A DNA stretch of 64,000 bases from assembly GCF_029632765.1 (NCBI RefSeq), contig NZ_CP121247.1:1951623-2015622 (forward strand), given 5' to 3'. The position numbers were made by a program, and so were the translations under genes. This DNA is from Arcanobacterium wilhelmae (GTDB lineage: Bacteria; Actinomycetota; Actinomycetes; Actinomycetales; Actinomycetaceae). Below the pieces are notes generated by a model that had not been told where the DNA came from, ran no database searches, and saw only the letters and a list, made by a program, of their open reading frames with translations. Each line of letters starts with the position of its first letter. The stretch's first letter is position 1. This document shows, one piece after another, positions 8,908 to 17,732 of this stretch.

Positions 8908-9147
8908 CGTTGTCCTTTCAGAAAATTTGAGCCCCGAAGCGGCGCTCAACACACACCTAAGCATACCGGCACAACACCGGATTTGAAGAATTCTTAAGCG
9001 GCCAATATAGCATGGGTTACGCGGTCCACCGAGACCCGCCAAGCGACGCCAACCACGCAACTTTCGCCCAAAACCCGCCGACGCCGGGGCACGGCTTGCG
9101 TGACGACGTCGGCGCGCCAGACCGCCCGCGAAACCGCCGTCGGCGCG

Positions 9148-10515
9148 TCACGAACGCAACGTACCGCGCCCACCGAGCTCAACAACGCCACTGAAGGCGA
9201 CATCGGCGTCGAAGAACCACTCGCCGGCCACCACGAAACGCTCACACTCGCGGATCGACGGGAAACGCGAAAAATGGCGTTCAAAATCCGCAATATACGC
9301 GTAAAACTGCGGATCTAGCCGCACCACGGGCGCCTCATCGGTAGTCAACACGAGGCGGTAATCAGCGTCGAACTCGTACGCATCCGAACGGAGCAACGCC
9401 AAGTCGTTCGTGGTCTTCACCGGGAGGAAGCGATCGCGATCAACCACAATCGGCCGCGAATCAGCGAACTTCTCCACGATCGCACCCATCGCGCTCTCGA
9501 TCTGGATCACGCGCGGGGAATCCGCAAGAGTCGGATCCACAGTCTTCTTATTGCGAATCAGCGGCAAACCCACCACGCCCTCAGTAGCGCGGAGCAGATC
9601 CCGCAACGCCTCCAAATCAAACCACATCGTGTTCGTGTTGAAATACATGTGGCGGTCCAGATCCGCGAAAGCCTCAAGATCCTCGATCGGGGTCTGCGCG
9701 CGATCACGCAAAATGATCCGCCCGTCCGAACGACGCACCGCGAAATGGCCACCCTTCACATCCGCCAACGTTCGACGGCACACCTCCGGTGCGAAATCAG
9801 CACCCGACTGCGCGAACCAGCCCGCAATCGCCCCCGACGGATACGCCCCCAAATTATCCGAATTCGCACAATTCAAATACCGGTAACCAGCGTCGAGAAG
9901 CCGATCCACGATCCCCGACTCGTAGAAAGTCGTGAACAAATCACCATGCCCAGGCGGACACCACTCCAGCTCCGGATCCGCCTCCCAAGAAATCGGCTCG
10001 AGGCTCTCCTCAAGAATCTTCGGCTCACGGTTTTGCACCACATCCACCGGAAGGTCCGTGGCAAGGCGCGAATCCATGGCCGCGAGCGTGTCCTCACGCG
10101 TGCGGAAAGAATTCAGGAACATTAGCGGGATCACCGCGCCCGTGCGCTCACGGGCGCGCAGCAACTGCTCGGTGGTGATCTCGAGGAACGACTTTCCCTC
10201 ACGAACCGTGAGCAGACTCTTCGCACGATCCAACCCCATCGACGTGCCCAGCCCGCCGTTGAGCCTTAAGAACACTGTGCGGCCAAGCGCCTCGCGAGAA
10301 ACCTCCGGATCCAAATCCAGATCCGACACGTGCTCCACGTCGCGCAACGGCTCAATCTCATCCTCAGCAATCAGCCCCGTAGCGCCATTCGCGACCTGCA
10401 CAAAATACTGCTCAAAAACGCGCATCGCGGTTTCGCGAGCGCCGTCGGCGCGCATCTTTTCCAGGTTCGCATCGAGGGCGGCCTGCTGCTGTTTCGAGAG
10501 TGTGTGCGTTCCCAT
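9148..10515 (-). CDS. UTP-glucose-1-phosphate uridylyltransferase family protein
   Basis: A 455-residue nucleotidyltransferase of the eukaryotic-type UDPGP family, which makes UDP-sugars from UTP and sugar 1-phosphate. The signature loop LRLNGGLGTSMG lies near residues 88-99, followed by K in DRAKSLL. The ECPPGHGD-like segment (EWCPPGHGDLF) near 190, NSDNLGA near 220 and KTTNDLALLRSD near 380 are the usual uridine and metal contacts. I start at ATG 10515 because GGAGGAG lies just upstream and overlaps the longer GTG start at 10527. Exact sugar (Glc, Gal, GlcNAc) is not decidable by eye. Confidence 0.85.
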   Translation of the reverse strand: MGTHTLSKQQQAALDANLEKMRADGARETAMRVFEQYFVQVANGATGLIAEDEIEPLRDVEHVSDLDLDPEVSREALGRTVFLRLNGGLGTSMGLDRAKSLLTVREGKSFLEITTEQLLRARERTGAVIPLMFLNSFRTREDTLAAMDSRLATDLPVDVVQNREPKILEESLEPISWEADPELEWCPPGHGDLFTTFYESGIVDRLLDAGYRYLNCANSDNLGAYPSGAIAGWFAQSGADFAPEVCRRTLADVKGGHFAVRRSDGRIILRDRAQTPIEDLEAFADLDRHMYFNTNTMWFDLEALRDLLRATEGVVGLPLIRNKKTVDPTLADSPRVIQIESAMGAIVEKFADSRPIVVDRDRFLPVKTTNDLALLRSDAYEFDADYRLVLTTDEAPVVRLDPQFYAYIADFERHFSRFPSIRECERFVVAGEWFFDADVAFSGVVELGGRGTLRS

Positions 10516-10629
10516 ATTCTCCTCCACGTGTAACGGCGCTGCGCCGACGAAACGGGCGCGGTTACCTGAACGTTCCGTTTCCTGCGCACCGACTGGCGTC
10601 GTTGCCTACTGGCTCATTGTAGCCTGTTA

Positions 10630-10692
10630 GCGGCCGCCGACGTCGGGGTTCGGCCCGGACGGAACCTACGCACCGGCGTCGTTCGCACCGGC
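10630..10692. repeat. GC-rich repeat, left copy flanking the phosphatase island
   Basis: The 63 bases starting GCGGCCGCCGACGTCGGGG are repeated in the same orientation at 13237-13332. The repeat contains the dispersed decamer CCGACGTCGG (10637-10646) and the motif CACCGGCGTCG. Confidence 0.8.
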
Positions 10693-10719
10693 AAACGAGC
10701 ATACTGATCCACCTGGATC

Positions 10720-11667
10720 TCACACAGCCATATGCGCAAATCGCACTGCAACGAAGGTGGCATCGTCGCCCGGTTTAAACCGGGGGAAAGCTTCGAAATC
10801 GGGGTCAGATTTTTCTGCGTCCCGGAGGCTATTGAGAATATCCGCACCTTCTCCAGCCAGCGTTCGATTCGCGAGTTCCTCAACGCTTCCAACCACACCG
10901 TAGGAAACAGCGGCAGCATACCCATCCGAAAATGCAACAACACCTCGAACACGGCCGGCAGGATAATCTGCAACAATAGCGCGCTTAGCCTCCGTTGAAC
11001 TGATATCCGCAACCCAATATCCGCCATCACGATTTCGAAGTTCCCGATTTCGACGAAGCGTATCTTGGATGGATTCGCGTGCTTCGCGGGGAGGTACCCC
11101 TAGCTCACGCGCATGAGCGACCATCTCCCCAAGCGCAGAATCATCAAGACGCGACAGCTTGTCGTCATAGATAACATCGCTCTCTCCGTCGTCAAAAAGA
11201 ACAACCAGATATTCATCCCCTAGACTCAGAACGCTGAGCCTCGGCAACGACGAACTCTCACGAGAATCCCAACGAAAAGCAACGACACCCGCACTCGGTT
11301 CATCAATACGTCGATATTCATGGCCCGCAGCGAGCGCGTAGTACTCATCGGCCGTTGCCTTGGCAGCGCTGTCCACTGCTTGCTGGAGTTCGGAACACCC
11401 AGAAAACTTGTTGCTCTGCGCCAATCGTTCGACAAGATGCGCGCCAAGCGTTCGTGAATACCACGCAGGATCCGAAGGGCCGGGAGTGATATCCAGGCTC
11501 GTCAGACCACTCGCTCCGTCGAGCACTACTCCGACGCCAGCTTGGGTATCTAGCGCCGCAAAATCTTCGTTCGCTTTTCCTGAACCGCGATCGCTCACCA
11601 CTTCGCTCATCACTGGAACTACATTCTGTGTGCTCGCCGCACCAGTAGCGTCAAATGGCTCGGGCAT
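10720..11667 (-). CDS. PP2C-like protein phosphatase
   Basis: A 315-residue protein resembling PPM/PP2C phosphatases. Residues about 26-36 give DRGSGKANEDF, about 46-54 VVLDGASGL in place of DGHGG, and the C-terminus ends GDDATFVAVRF, where the family keeps a metal-binding Asp. Overall it is a divergent PP2C fold without sensor or membrane parts. It lies 39 nt downstream of the helical membrane protein gene on the same strand and is probably co-transcribed with it. Base composition is less GC-rich than the neighbours. Possible role: reversing Ser/Thr phosphorylation in a signalling or defence pair. That role is inference only. Confidence 0.65.
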   Translation of the reverse strand: MPEPFDATGAASTQNVVPVMSEVVSDRGSGKANEDFAALDTQAGVGVVLDGASGLTSLDITPGPSDPAWYSRTLGAHLVERLAQSNKFSGCSELQQAVDSAAKATADEYYALAAGHEYRRIDEPSAGVVAFRWDSRESSSLPRLSVLSLGDEYLVVLFDDGESDVIYDDKLSRLDDSALGEMVAHARELGVPPREARESIQDTLRRNRELRNRDGGYWVADISSTEAKRAIVADYPAGRVRGVVAFSDGYAAAVSYGVVGSVEELANRTLAGEGADILNSLRDAEKSDPDFEAFPRFKPGDDATFVAVRFAHMAV

Positions 11668-11706
11668 CGATCAGCCTTCCGTCGGGGTGTGTAACAGCTC
11701 TTTACT

Positions 11707-12870
11707 CTAGCCAATAATAACTAGACCAGCCGCAACAGCCGCTACACCCAATCCTCCCATCGGAACAGCCTTCTTCAAAATACGATTCCATGAATTCTGA
11801 ACGATGAAGGAGAAACCCGAAAAAGCAATCAGTAGCGCCCCTGCCAGCACAACCATTGTGCCCGCTGTTTCTTGCGCACTGTACTCCTTACCTAGTTGTA
11901 AGGTGCCGATCGTGAATGAGATAAGCCCTGCGAAAAAACCAAGGAATTCAAGGTTGTCACGTTTAGCATCGCCGAGCGCATCGACATCCGCCTTCAACGA
12001 ATCAATCATCACTACTGTCTGAGCCGCTCGCCCATCAATCTCTTGGACACGAGATTCCATCGCAACGGTTTGCTGATCAAGTTCTTGCGCTCGAACTTCC
12101 ATCATTGCAGCCTGATAGCCGCCAATCCGAATTGGGTAATCATTGCGGTAAGAATCTTCCGAATCGATTGCCCGAGATATCCACATCTTCGCTTCGCCGA
12201 AGTTCCCACGCAACGCCTCAAGTCTGCCTCGGGTAGCAAAAAATTTGGGATAGTTCGTACGAAGGCGATCCGCCTCGTCCAGCGCTTCAAGGGCAGGCTC
12301 CAGCCATTTCTCTTTGATCTCCAGAGAAAACTCGGGTGTGCGAGTCTCACATAGCGTCGCCACCAGATCAGCAAACAGATGGGCGTATCCCGCATTTTCA
12401 GGTTGACCTCTAAAATTTTCCTCCGCTTGCCTCAGTAGTTCACGGGCGGTCTCGCGGTTCGCAGTAGAAAGCTGCGACGAGAGTGCATGGAGCAACTTGA
12501 GGTGAATGAAGGCCGGGGATTCTATAGGAAAAACGCCACGACCAAGGCGCGCGCCATCTGCAAGTAAATCCTCCAATAGGCTTGTGTCGCGCCGATAGCG
12601 ATAGTAAATGTTCAAGCAGTAGAAGATTGCAAACCGGATATCCGGCGCAAGCTGAGAATCTTGCCAATCTTCTTTCAAGCGTTGAACAAAAATCCCCGGA
12701 CGATCCGTGCTCCGCGCAATCCGCGCCAACGCGTTCTCAAATTCTTCGCTTTCAGGAGTGCCCAAATGTCCGAAAAGCTGATCGGCTACATGCGAATCTA
12801 TGTACGCATCAATCGCAACTTTCATGTCAGGAGGTGACATCTCGAGAATTTCCTGAGGACGAGTCTTCAT
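11707..12870 (-). CDS. Helical-repeat membrane protein, function unknown
   Basis: A 387-residue protein I do not recognise. Residues 1 to about 245 look like TPR-type alpha-helical repeats (LEALRGNFGEAKMWISRAIDSED is a typical pair, in pieces). Residues about 245-305 form a coiled coil (QELDQQTVAMESRVQEID). The C-terminus has three predicted membrane helices, so the soluble part probably faces the cytosol. GGAGAAGG precedes the ATG at 12870. Composition is AT-richer than surroundings. Together with the PP2C-like gene downstream it makes a two-gene unit inside a repeat-flanked island. Confidence 0.6.
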   Translation of the reverse strand: MKTRPQEILEMSPPDMKVAIDAYIDSHVADQLFGHLGTPESEEFENALARIARSTDRPGIFVQRLKEDWQDSQLAPDIRFAIFYCLNIYYRYRRDTSLLEDLLADGARLGRGVFPIESPAFIHLKLLHALSSQLSTANRETARELLRQAEENFRGQPENAGYAHLFADLVATLCETRTPEFSLEIKEKWLEPALEALDEADRLRTNYPKFFATRGRLEALRGNFGEAKMWISRAIDSEDSYRNDYPIRIGGYQAAMMEVRAQELDQQTVAMESRVQEIDGRAAQTVVMIDSLKADVDALGDAKRDNLEFLGFFAGLISFTIGTLQLGKEYSAQETAGTMVVLAGALLIAFSGFSFIVQNSWNRILKKAVPMGGLGVAAVAAGLVIIG

Positions 12871-12896
12871 TGACCTTCTCCATCCATTTAATATTA

Positions 12897-12925
12897 ATTA
12901 TACATCAAAACAATACTTTACTACA
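12897..12925 (-). promoter_or_regulatory. Putative promoter of the phosphatase island
   Basis: On the minus strand TATAAT (12897-12902) sits 27 nt before the start codon at 12870, with a weak -35-like TGTAGT about 17 nt further upstream. The surrounding 12890-13000 is the most AT-rich stretch nearby. Confidence 0.4.
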
Positions 12926-13236
12926 TAAAAAGTATCTACATGTTCCTTAAGTGAATAGTAATTTTTAACACACTCGAACCGCCAACCGTCATTCGCTCCA
13001 ATAAATACCGATCAAAACATATCGTCCATCCGCCCTTTCGATCGCATCAACATTGGACTCAAGCTGGGTTGCCCTGGCAGGGCGCGATATTCGGCCCCTG
13101 CCACAACGCTCCCGCCGCCGATTTCGGCACGCCTGCGTTCATGTCGTTACGCTCACCTGTCCCTTCGCCGCATTTAGCGAAGCAACACGAAAACACCCTC
13201 CACATGAACGCGCTAGTCTGACCTGCCGGCGCCAGC
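12926..13236. other. Intergenic region without recognised gene
   Basis: The first half is AT-rich and the second half GC-rich. I see no coding frame with a start signal and no RNA gene. It separates the phosphatase island from the right-hand copy of the flanking repeat. Confidence 0.5.
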
Positions 13237-13332
13237 GCGGCCGCCGACGTCGGGGTTCGGCCCGGCCGTAACCTACGCACCGGCGTCGTTCGGCCCGGAC
13301 GGAACCTACGCACCGGCGTCGTTCGCACCGGC
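13237..13332. repeat. GC-rich repeat, right copy with internal duplication
   Basis: The same sequence as 10630-10692, but with an extra copy of the middle segment (GGCCC, GTAACC/GGAACC, CTACGCACCGGCGTCGTTC). It overlaps the 3' end of the EamA gene, so its last bases are translated as the tail of that protein. Confidence 0.8.
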
Positions 13333-14295
13333 GTCGCGACGGCGCTTCCACACACGCATCGTCGCCAACCGCTGGCGAAAGTGCCGCTTGCGGCGGCGTC
13401 TCCACGGACGCACCGGGTGCGCAGCGAAGCGGGAGTTAGTGGTGAGCGCGCGGACGCCGTCGAGCGCAAGAAGCGCAACTGCCGCCCAAATCCCGCCATA
13501 CGTCCAGATCTGGCCGGGCGCGATGGACTCGCCGAGCGCGAGCGCCGCAAACGTCACGAGCACCGGCTCGACGTAACTGAGCAAGCCAAATAGGCCATAC
13601 GGAAGCATCCGGGCCGCAACCACGTAACCGATCACACCCAAAACGCTCATCACTCCCACGCCGAGCATGACGGCGAGAAGCCGGGCGTCGGTGACGATCC
13701 GCAAAAAGGTGTGGCTCCCCGACGCCATCCACAAAGCCACCGGAAGAGCGAAGGTCATCTCCCAGGCGAGAGCAGAGACGCCGTCGGTGTGAAAATAGCG
13801 GCGCACCACGAAATACGCGGGATAACCGAGCGCGATGAACAGCGCCACCCCGCCGAGGCTGCCCGTGCGGATCACCTCGAACACGACTGCCGCCGCAGCG
13901 ACGAGCGCCGCAACCGCGGTGAGCGGGCTCATCTTTTCTTTGTAGAGTACGCGCCCGATCACCACCATCACGAGCGGCATCAGGAAGTAGCCGAGCGCAA
14001 CCTCCAGCGCGCGGCCCGCCTGCGGCGCCCAGCCGAATAGCCACATTTGGGCGGCGAGCATCGGCGCACAGAACGCGTAGGCGATGAGGCGGCGCGGGTT
14101 CGTGCGCATGCGTTTGAGCTCGAGCCAATAGCCGCGGAGTTTGCCGACCGCCGCGAGCGCGATCAGCACGCCCGGCACCGTCATCACCATGCGCCATGCC
14201 CACAGCTCGATGCCGTTCAGCGGCGCGGCGAGCGCGGCGAGGTATGAGAACAGCGCGAACGAGAGCGAGGTTACGAGAGAAATTAGAGTGCCCAT
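13306..14295 (-). CDS. EamA-family (DMT) transporter
   Basis: A 329-residue inner-membrane protein with about ten membrane helices in two EamA halves, of the RarD type by general resemblance (ALEVALGYFLMPLVMVVIGR in the middle, LLSYVEPVLVTFAALALGE in the second half). Substrate is unknown. I start at ATG 14295 (MGTLISLV), since the longer frame has no membrane start and no ribosome binding site. The C-terminal 50 residues after the last helix are basic (RRRRKR) and end in residues encoded by the GC-rich repeat, so this tail is probably a recent extension. Confidence 0.8.
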   Translation of the reverse strand: MGTLISLVTSLSFALFSYLAALAAPLNGIELWAWRMVMTVPGVLIALAAVGKLRGYWLELKRMRTNPRRLIAYAFCAPMLAAQMWLFGWAPQAGRALEVALGYFLMPLVMVVIGRVLYKEKMSPLTAVAALVAAAAVVFEVIRTGSLGGVALFIALGYPAYFVVRRYFHTDGVSALAWEMTFALPVALWMASGSHTFLRIVTDARLLAVMLGVGVMSVLGVIGYVVAARMLPYGLFGLLSYVEPVLVTFAALALGESIAPGQIWTYGGIWAAVALLALDGVRALTTNSRFAAHPVRPWRRRRKRHFRQRLATMRVWKRRRDAGANDAGA

Positions 14296-14374
14296 CCATT
14301 CCAGACTATCGGGGGCGACCGGCTGGCCCCAAAAGATGGGGCGAGCACCGGCGTTGGCGTGGGAGAATTGGCGC

Positions 14375-15220
14375 ATGGATATCACGTTGAATACTGGATC
14401 GCCGATCCCGCAGCTCGGCTTCGGCACGTACAAGATCGACGACGGCGGGGCGCCTGAAGCGGTGGCCGGTGCGATCGCGGCCGGCTACCGGCATGTTGAC
14501 ACCGCACAGATGTACGGCAACGAGGCCGGCGTGGGCGCGGGGATCGCGCAGTCGGGCGTGGCACGCGAGGATATTTTCTTAACGACGAAGCTGGACAATC
14601 CGAATCATCGGCCTGACGACGTGCGGCGGACGTTGGGAGAGTCGCTGGAGCGTCTGGGCACGGATTACGTGGATTTGTTCCTCATGCATTGGCCTCTTCC
14701 GGGCGAATACGACGGCGATTTCATCTCCACGTATCGCGTGATGGAGGAGTTTGTGGCGAGCGGTGAGGTGCGGGCGATTGGCGTGTCCAACTTCCAAACT
14801 CACCACTTGGAGAAGCTGATGGCCGCAACCCAGATCGTGCCGGCCGTAAACCAGATCGAGATTCACCCGCGCTTCCAGAACCGCACGGTTGCCGCGTACT
14901 GCCAGGCGCATGGGATCGCCGTGGAATCATGGAGCCCGCTGGGGCGTGGGCGCTCGCTGGAGTTGCCGGCGATCGTGGAGATCGCGGAGCGTCTGGGGGC
15001 GAGGCCGGCGCAGGTGGTGCTGGCGTGGCACCTGGCGAAGGGCTTCGTGGCGATCCCGAAGTCGATCACCCCGGCGCGCCAGGTGGAGAATTTTGGCGCG
15101 CTTGAACTGGAACTTTCGGCGGGTGATGTTGCCGCGATCGACGCCCTCGATCTGGGCGAGCGCGGGCGCGTGGGCATGAACCCGGATACGATGGAGCGCG
15201 GCGAAGGCGCTGCGGAGTAA
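14375..15220 (+). CDS. Aldo/keto reductase
   Basis: NADPH-dependent oxidoreductase of 281 residues, AKR5-like (2,5-diketo-gluconate or methylglyoxal reductase group). The catalytic tetrad is visible: D in HVDTAQMYGNE (with Y), K in TTKLDN, and H in LFLMHWP. NADPH contacts appear as VNQIEIHP and IPKSITPARQVENF. The ATG at 14375 is the only start that gives the standard N-terminus (LNTGSPIPQLGFGTYK). It is divergent from the EamA gene with an 80-nt gap and ends in a good terminator. Substrate is not predictable. Confidence 0.88.
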   Translation: MDITLNTGSPIPQLGFGTYKIDDGGAPEAVAGAIAAGYRHVDTAQMYGNEAGVGAGIAQSGVAREDIFLTTKLDNPNHRPDDVRRTLGESLERLGTDYVDLFLMHWPLPGEYDGDFISTYRVMEEFVASGEVRAIGVSNFQTHHLEKLMAATQIVPAVNQIEIHPRFQNRTVAAYCQAHGIAVESWSPLGRGRSLELPAIVEIAERLGARPAQVVLAWHLAKGFVAIPKSITPARQVENFGALELELSAGDVAAIDALDLGERGRVGMNPDTMERGEGAAE

Positions 15221-15234
15221 CAAACTTTCTGACT

Positions 15235-15270
15235 GTGAGGGAGAGCCAGCTCGGCTCTCCCTCACGTTTT
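15235..15270 (+). terminator. Terminator of the aldo/keto reductase gene
   Basis: Arms 15235-15247 and 15253-15265 (GTGAGGGAGAGCC) are perfect reverse complements with a 5-nt loop, followed by GTTTT. Confidence 0.85.
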
Positions 15271-15350
15271 CGCGGATGTCCCCCGGTTTCTCTCTTTCTG
15301 CGTGAAACAATATGGGCAGCTGTGAGGTAGTCGAGGGAGAGGAGACGAAA

Positions 15351-16064
15351 GTGGAGAACGCTCAGGGGGCGACGGCGCCGCGCGAGATTCGCTCGGCGGC
15401 GGAGATTTTGCCCGAGGCTCGCGAGTTTGTGCGCGAACATTTGGCGGGTGCGAAGGCCAGTGAATATGGCCGGCGCTACCGCTACGAGCATTGTCTGCGC
15501 GTAGCACGGATCGGGCGCGAGATCGCGATTGCTGAGGATATGGATCCGGATCTGCTCGAGCTCGGGTGCCTTCTCCACGATGTCGGAAAGTATGACGCCG
15601 AGGTGCCGGTGGATCACGGACGCGCGGGCGGTCTGGTTGCGCTCGAGTTTTTGCTGGCGGAGGGCCTGCCGGCCGTGCAGGCCGAGGAGCTCGCGCAGGG
15701 AATCGCAATGCACACGGACGGTTTGTGGAATGCCCGCAGCGATGATGAGGGCTCGCCGCGCGATGCCCGCGGCCGCGAGTATTTGAGCTTCGATCGGGAG
15801 CCGAGCCTGCTGGCGCGTTCAATTGGCGACTGCGACAATGTGGATCGTTTCTCGCTGTATCGCGTGGCCGATACGCTGCGATATGTGCGCTTCATGGAGA
15901 AATCCACGCACGAGCAACGCGTTTGGATCGCCGGCAACCTTGAATACCTCGATTCACAGTATTCTTACCAGTGTTCAACCGCAGCGGCCCAGGCCCGCTG
16001 GGAGCGGGCACTGGCCCGCCAAATTGAGTTCTACCAGGGCCTCGCCACCGAAATCGGTGAGTAA
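15351..16064 (+). CDS. HD-domain hydrolase
   Basis: A 237-residue metal-dependent phosphohydrolase of the HD superfamily. The motif H...HD...D is seen as YEHCLRVARIG near residue 50, CLLHDVGKYD near 77 and DCDNVDR near 170. The family includes small nucleotide phosphohydrolases (YedJ/YpgQ-like), so the substrate may be a nucleoside triphosphate. GTG 15351 is chosen because GGAGAGGAG precedes it. The gene faces the GntR/ABC operon with a hairpin region between. Confidence 0.75.
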   Translation: MENAQGATAPREIRSAAEILPEAREFVREHLAGAKASEYGRRYRYEHCLRVARIGREIAIAEDMDPDLLELGCLLHDVGKYDAEVPVDHGRAGGLVALEFLLAEGLPAVQAEELAQGIAMHTDGLWNARSDDEGSPRDARGREYLSFDREPSLLARSIGDCDNVDRFSLYRVADTLRYVRFMEKSTHEQRVWIAGNLEYLDSQYSYQCSTAAAQARWERALARQIEFYQGLATEIGE

Positions 16065-16072
16065 TTTCCGGA

Positions 16073-16180
16073 GTGATACTTGGCAAGTGTGCAATTTCGC
16101 CAACCTCAATCGCTTTTTAGCCGTATATACGCCCAAGAGTCGATTGAGGTTGGCGAAAAAGTAGGTTGACCGAGTATCAC
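16073..16180. repeat. Nested inverted repeat between convergent genes
   Basis: Inner arms 16095-16112 and 16141-16158 are perfect 18-bp reverse complements around a 28-nt loop that itself holds CGTATATACG. Outer arms GTGATACT (16073-16080) and AGTATCAC (16173-16180) are also perfect. It could be a bidirectional terminator or a small miniature mobile element. Confidence 0.65.
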
Positions 16181-16209
16181 CTTGGCCTGCGGCTGACCAT
16201 CAGCACAAA

Positions 16210-17028
16210 CTACTGCACGGAGGTGTGGCGTTCGATCGAGCGCACGCCCCACCAGGTCACGCCGCCAAGAAGTACAAAGTTCGCTGGGATGAAACCTAAT
16301 CCGAGCACATTCGGCTGTCCTCCTGTCCGAAGAGCCTCAACGAACTGCGGGAGCATGAACCCCCAGCTCAGGGAACCACTCTCGAGATTCATCACTCCTG
16401 GAATCGCCAGCATCCCCACAACGGACACTACCTGCGAGGCTACGTAGAGGACCACCAGCGCACTCACAAACCCGCCAACGCCGAACTTCTGATACTTCTC
16501 CTGAGCCGTGATCGAGATGAGCGCCGCAACAGCTGCCACATCGAGGAACAAAACCACGAGCGTCAGCACAAGGCCGGCCACGAAGTAGCCCGTTCCCATT
16601 GCCGTCAGAGTATTCCACAGGGGTGCCAAAGCTTGAGAAAAACTGATTCCTGCTTTACTGCCGTAGTGCCACATGATCGACAGAACGGCGAGGAGGACGA
16701 TCAGGATCGAGGCAACCAGCACTAGGTATGCGAACACCACCTTCGCCCAGAAGATTTCGCGGCCCCTCGCCGGCACTGAGAAGGTGAAGTAGGCGCGCGG
16801 CCCACGCATTGTGCGCCAGTACCCAATCGCAAGTATCACAGCCGTGGCAACAACAGCCGCGCCCGCGCCTCCTACGGCGGCGCCCGATGCCATCCCCGAA
16901 ACAACACCGATTCCAAGCATCTGCAAGGGGAACGAGAGCGCCACAATCACGAGCGCTACGGTAAGCGTCCCCAGGACAACCGTTTTCTTGTGATCGATCC
17001 ATTCCTGCGCAAGAAGTTTTCCAAACAT
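16210..17028 (-). CDS. ABC-2 type transporter permease
   Basis: A 272-residue membrane protein with about six to seven hydrophobic helices, starting MFGKLLAQEWIDHKK as many ABC-2 permeases do. It is the membrane half of a two-gene exporter. Its ATG shares one base with the stop codon of the ATPase gene (TGATG), showing translational coupling. Neighbouring GntR gene and ATPase suggest a YtrA-type regulated ABC system responding to cell-envelope stress or antimicrobial peptides. Substrate is unknown. Confidence 0.78.
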   Translation of the reverse strand: MFGKLLAQEWIDHKKTVVLGTLTVALVIVALSFPLQMLGIGVVSGMASGAAVGGAGAAVVATAVILAIGYWRTMRGPRAYFTFSVPARGREIFWAKVVFAYLVLVASILIVLLAVLSIMWHYGSKAGISFSQALAPLWNTLTAMGTGYFVAGLVLTLVVLFLDVAAVAALISITAQEKYQKFGVGGFVSALVVLYVASQVVSVVGMLAIPGVMNLESGSLSWGFMLPQFVEALRTGGQPNVLGLGFIPANFVLLGGVTWWGVRSIERHTSVQ

Positions 17029-17723
17029 CAGCGGTATTCCTTTCGTGCGAGGGAGTCGATGGAGAGCCCGGTTTGTGCGCGGAGGTCGTCGGCGTTGCCC
17101 GAATAGAGCACGCGTCCGTCTTTGATCATCACCACATCGTCGAAGATGGTCTCGACGTCGGAGACGAGGTGGGTGGAAATAAAGAGCAACGCATCCTCTG
17201 GGAAATCCCGCAGGATCCCTTCGAGGATCACGGTGCGGGCACCCGGGTCCACCCCGGAGATCGGTTCGTCGAGGAGGTAGGCTTTCGCGCGGCGCGACAT
17301 CACGAGCGCCACTTGCACTTTCTCGCGCGTACCCTTGGAGAGTTCCTTGAGTTTCGCGCCAGGTTCGATGTGAAAGAACTCGAGCAGGCGCAGGGCTTTC
17401 GGTTCGTCGAAGTCGGCGAAGAAGCGCGAGTAGAGGCGCACGGCGTCGGCTACCTTTTGTTCTGTGTTCAGGAACTCGTCACTGGGCAAGAAAGCGACCT
17501 GCGCTTTGGTGGCGAGCCCGGGCGCACCCCCGGCGATCTGCACAGTGCCGGTGTATTCCTGTATCAGCCCGGCGAGGATCTTCAGGAGCGTTGTTTTGCC
17601 GGACCCGTTGTTGCCGATCAGTCCAACAACGCGCCCCGGGTAGAGGTCAAGCCTGATCGTGTCGAGGGCGGTGAGTTTTCCGTATTTCTTTGTCAGCGAG
17701 TCAACGTGAATCAAAGGTTCCAT
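17028..17723 (-). CDS. ABC transporter ATP-binding protein
   Basis: A 231-residue ATPase with Walker A GNNGSGKTT (about residues 37-45), Walker B AYLLDEP near 150, D-loop SGVDPGAR and an H-loop in LFISTHLVSDVE. The signature LSKGTREKVQVAL is degenerate (LSKGT instead of LSGGQ), as is common in small export ATPases of this type. It lies between the GntR gene (9-nt gap) and the permease (1-nt overlap) in one operon. Confidence 0.87.
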   Translation of the reverse strand: MEPLIHVDSLTKKYGKLTALDTIRLDLYPGRVVGLIGNNGSGKTTLLKILAGLIQEYTGTVQIAGGAPGLATKAQVAFLPSDEFLNTEQKVADAVRLYSRFFADFDEPKALRLLEFFHIEPGAKLKELSKGTREKVQVALVMSRRAKAYLLDEPISGVDPGARTVILEGILRDFPEDALLFISTHLVSDVETIFDDVVMIKDGRVLYSGNADDLRAQTGLSIDSLARKEYR

Positions 17724-17732
17724 CGTTGTTCC

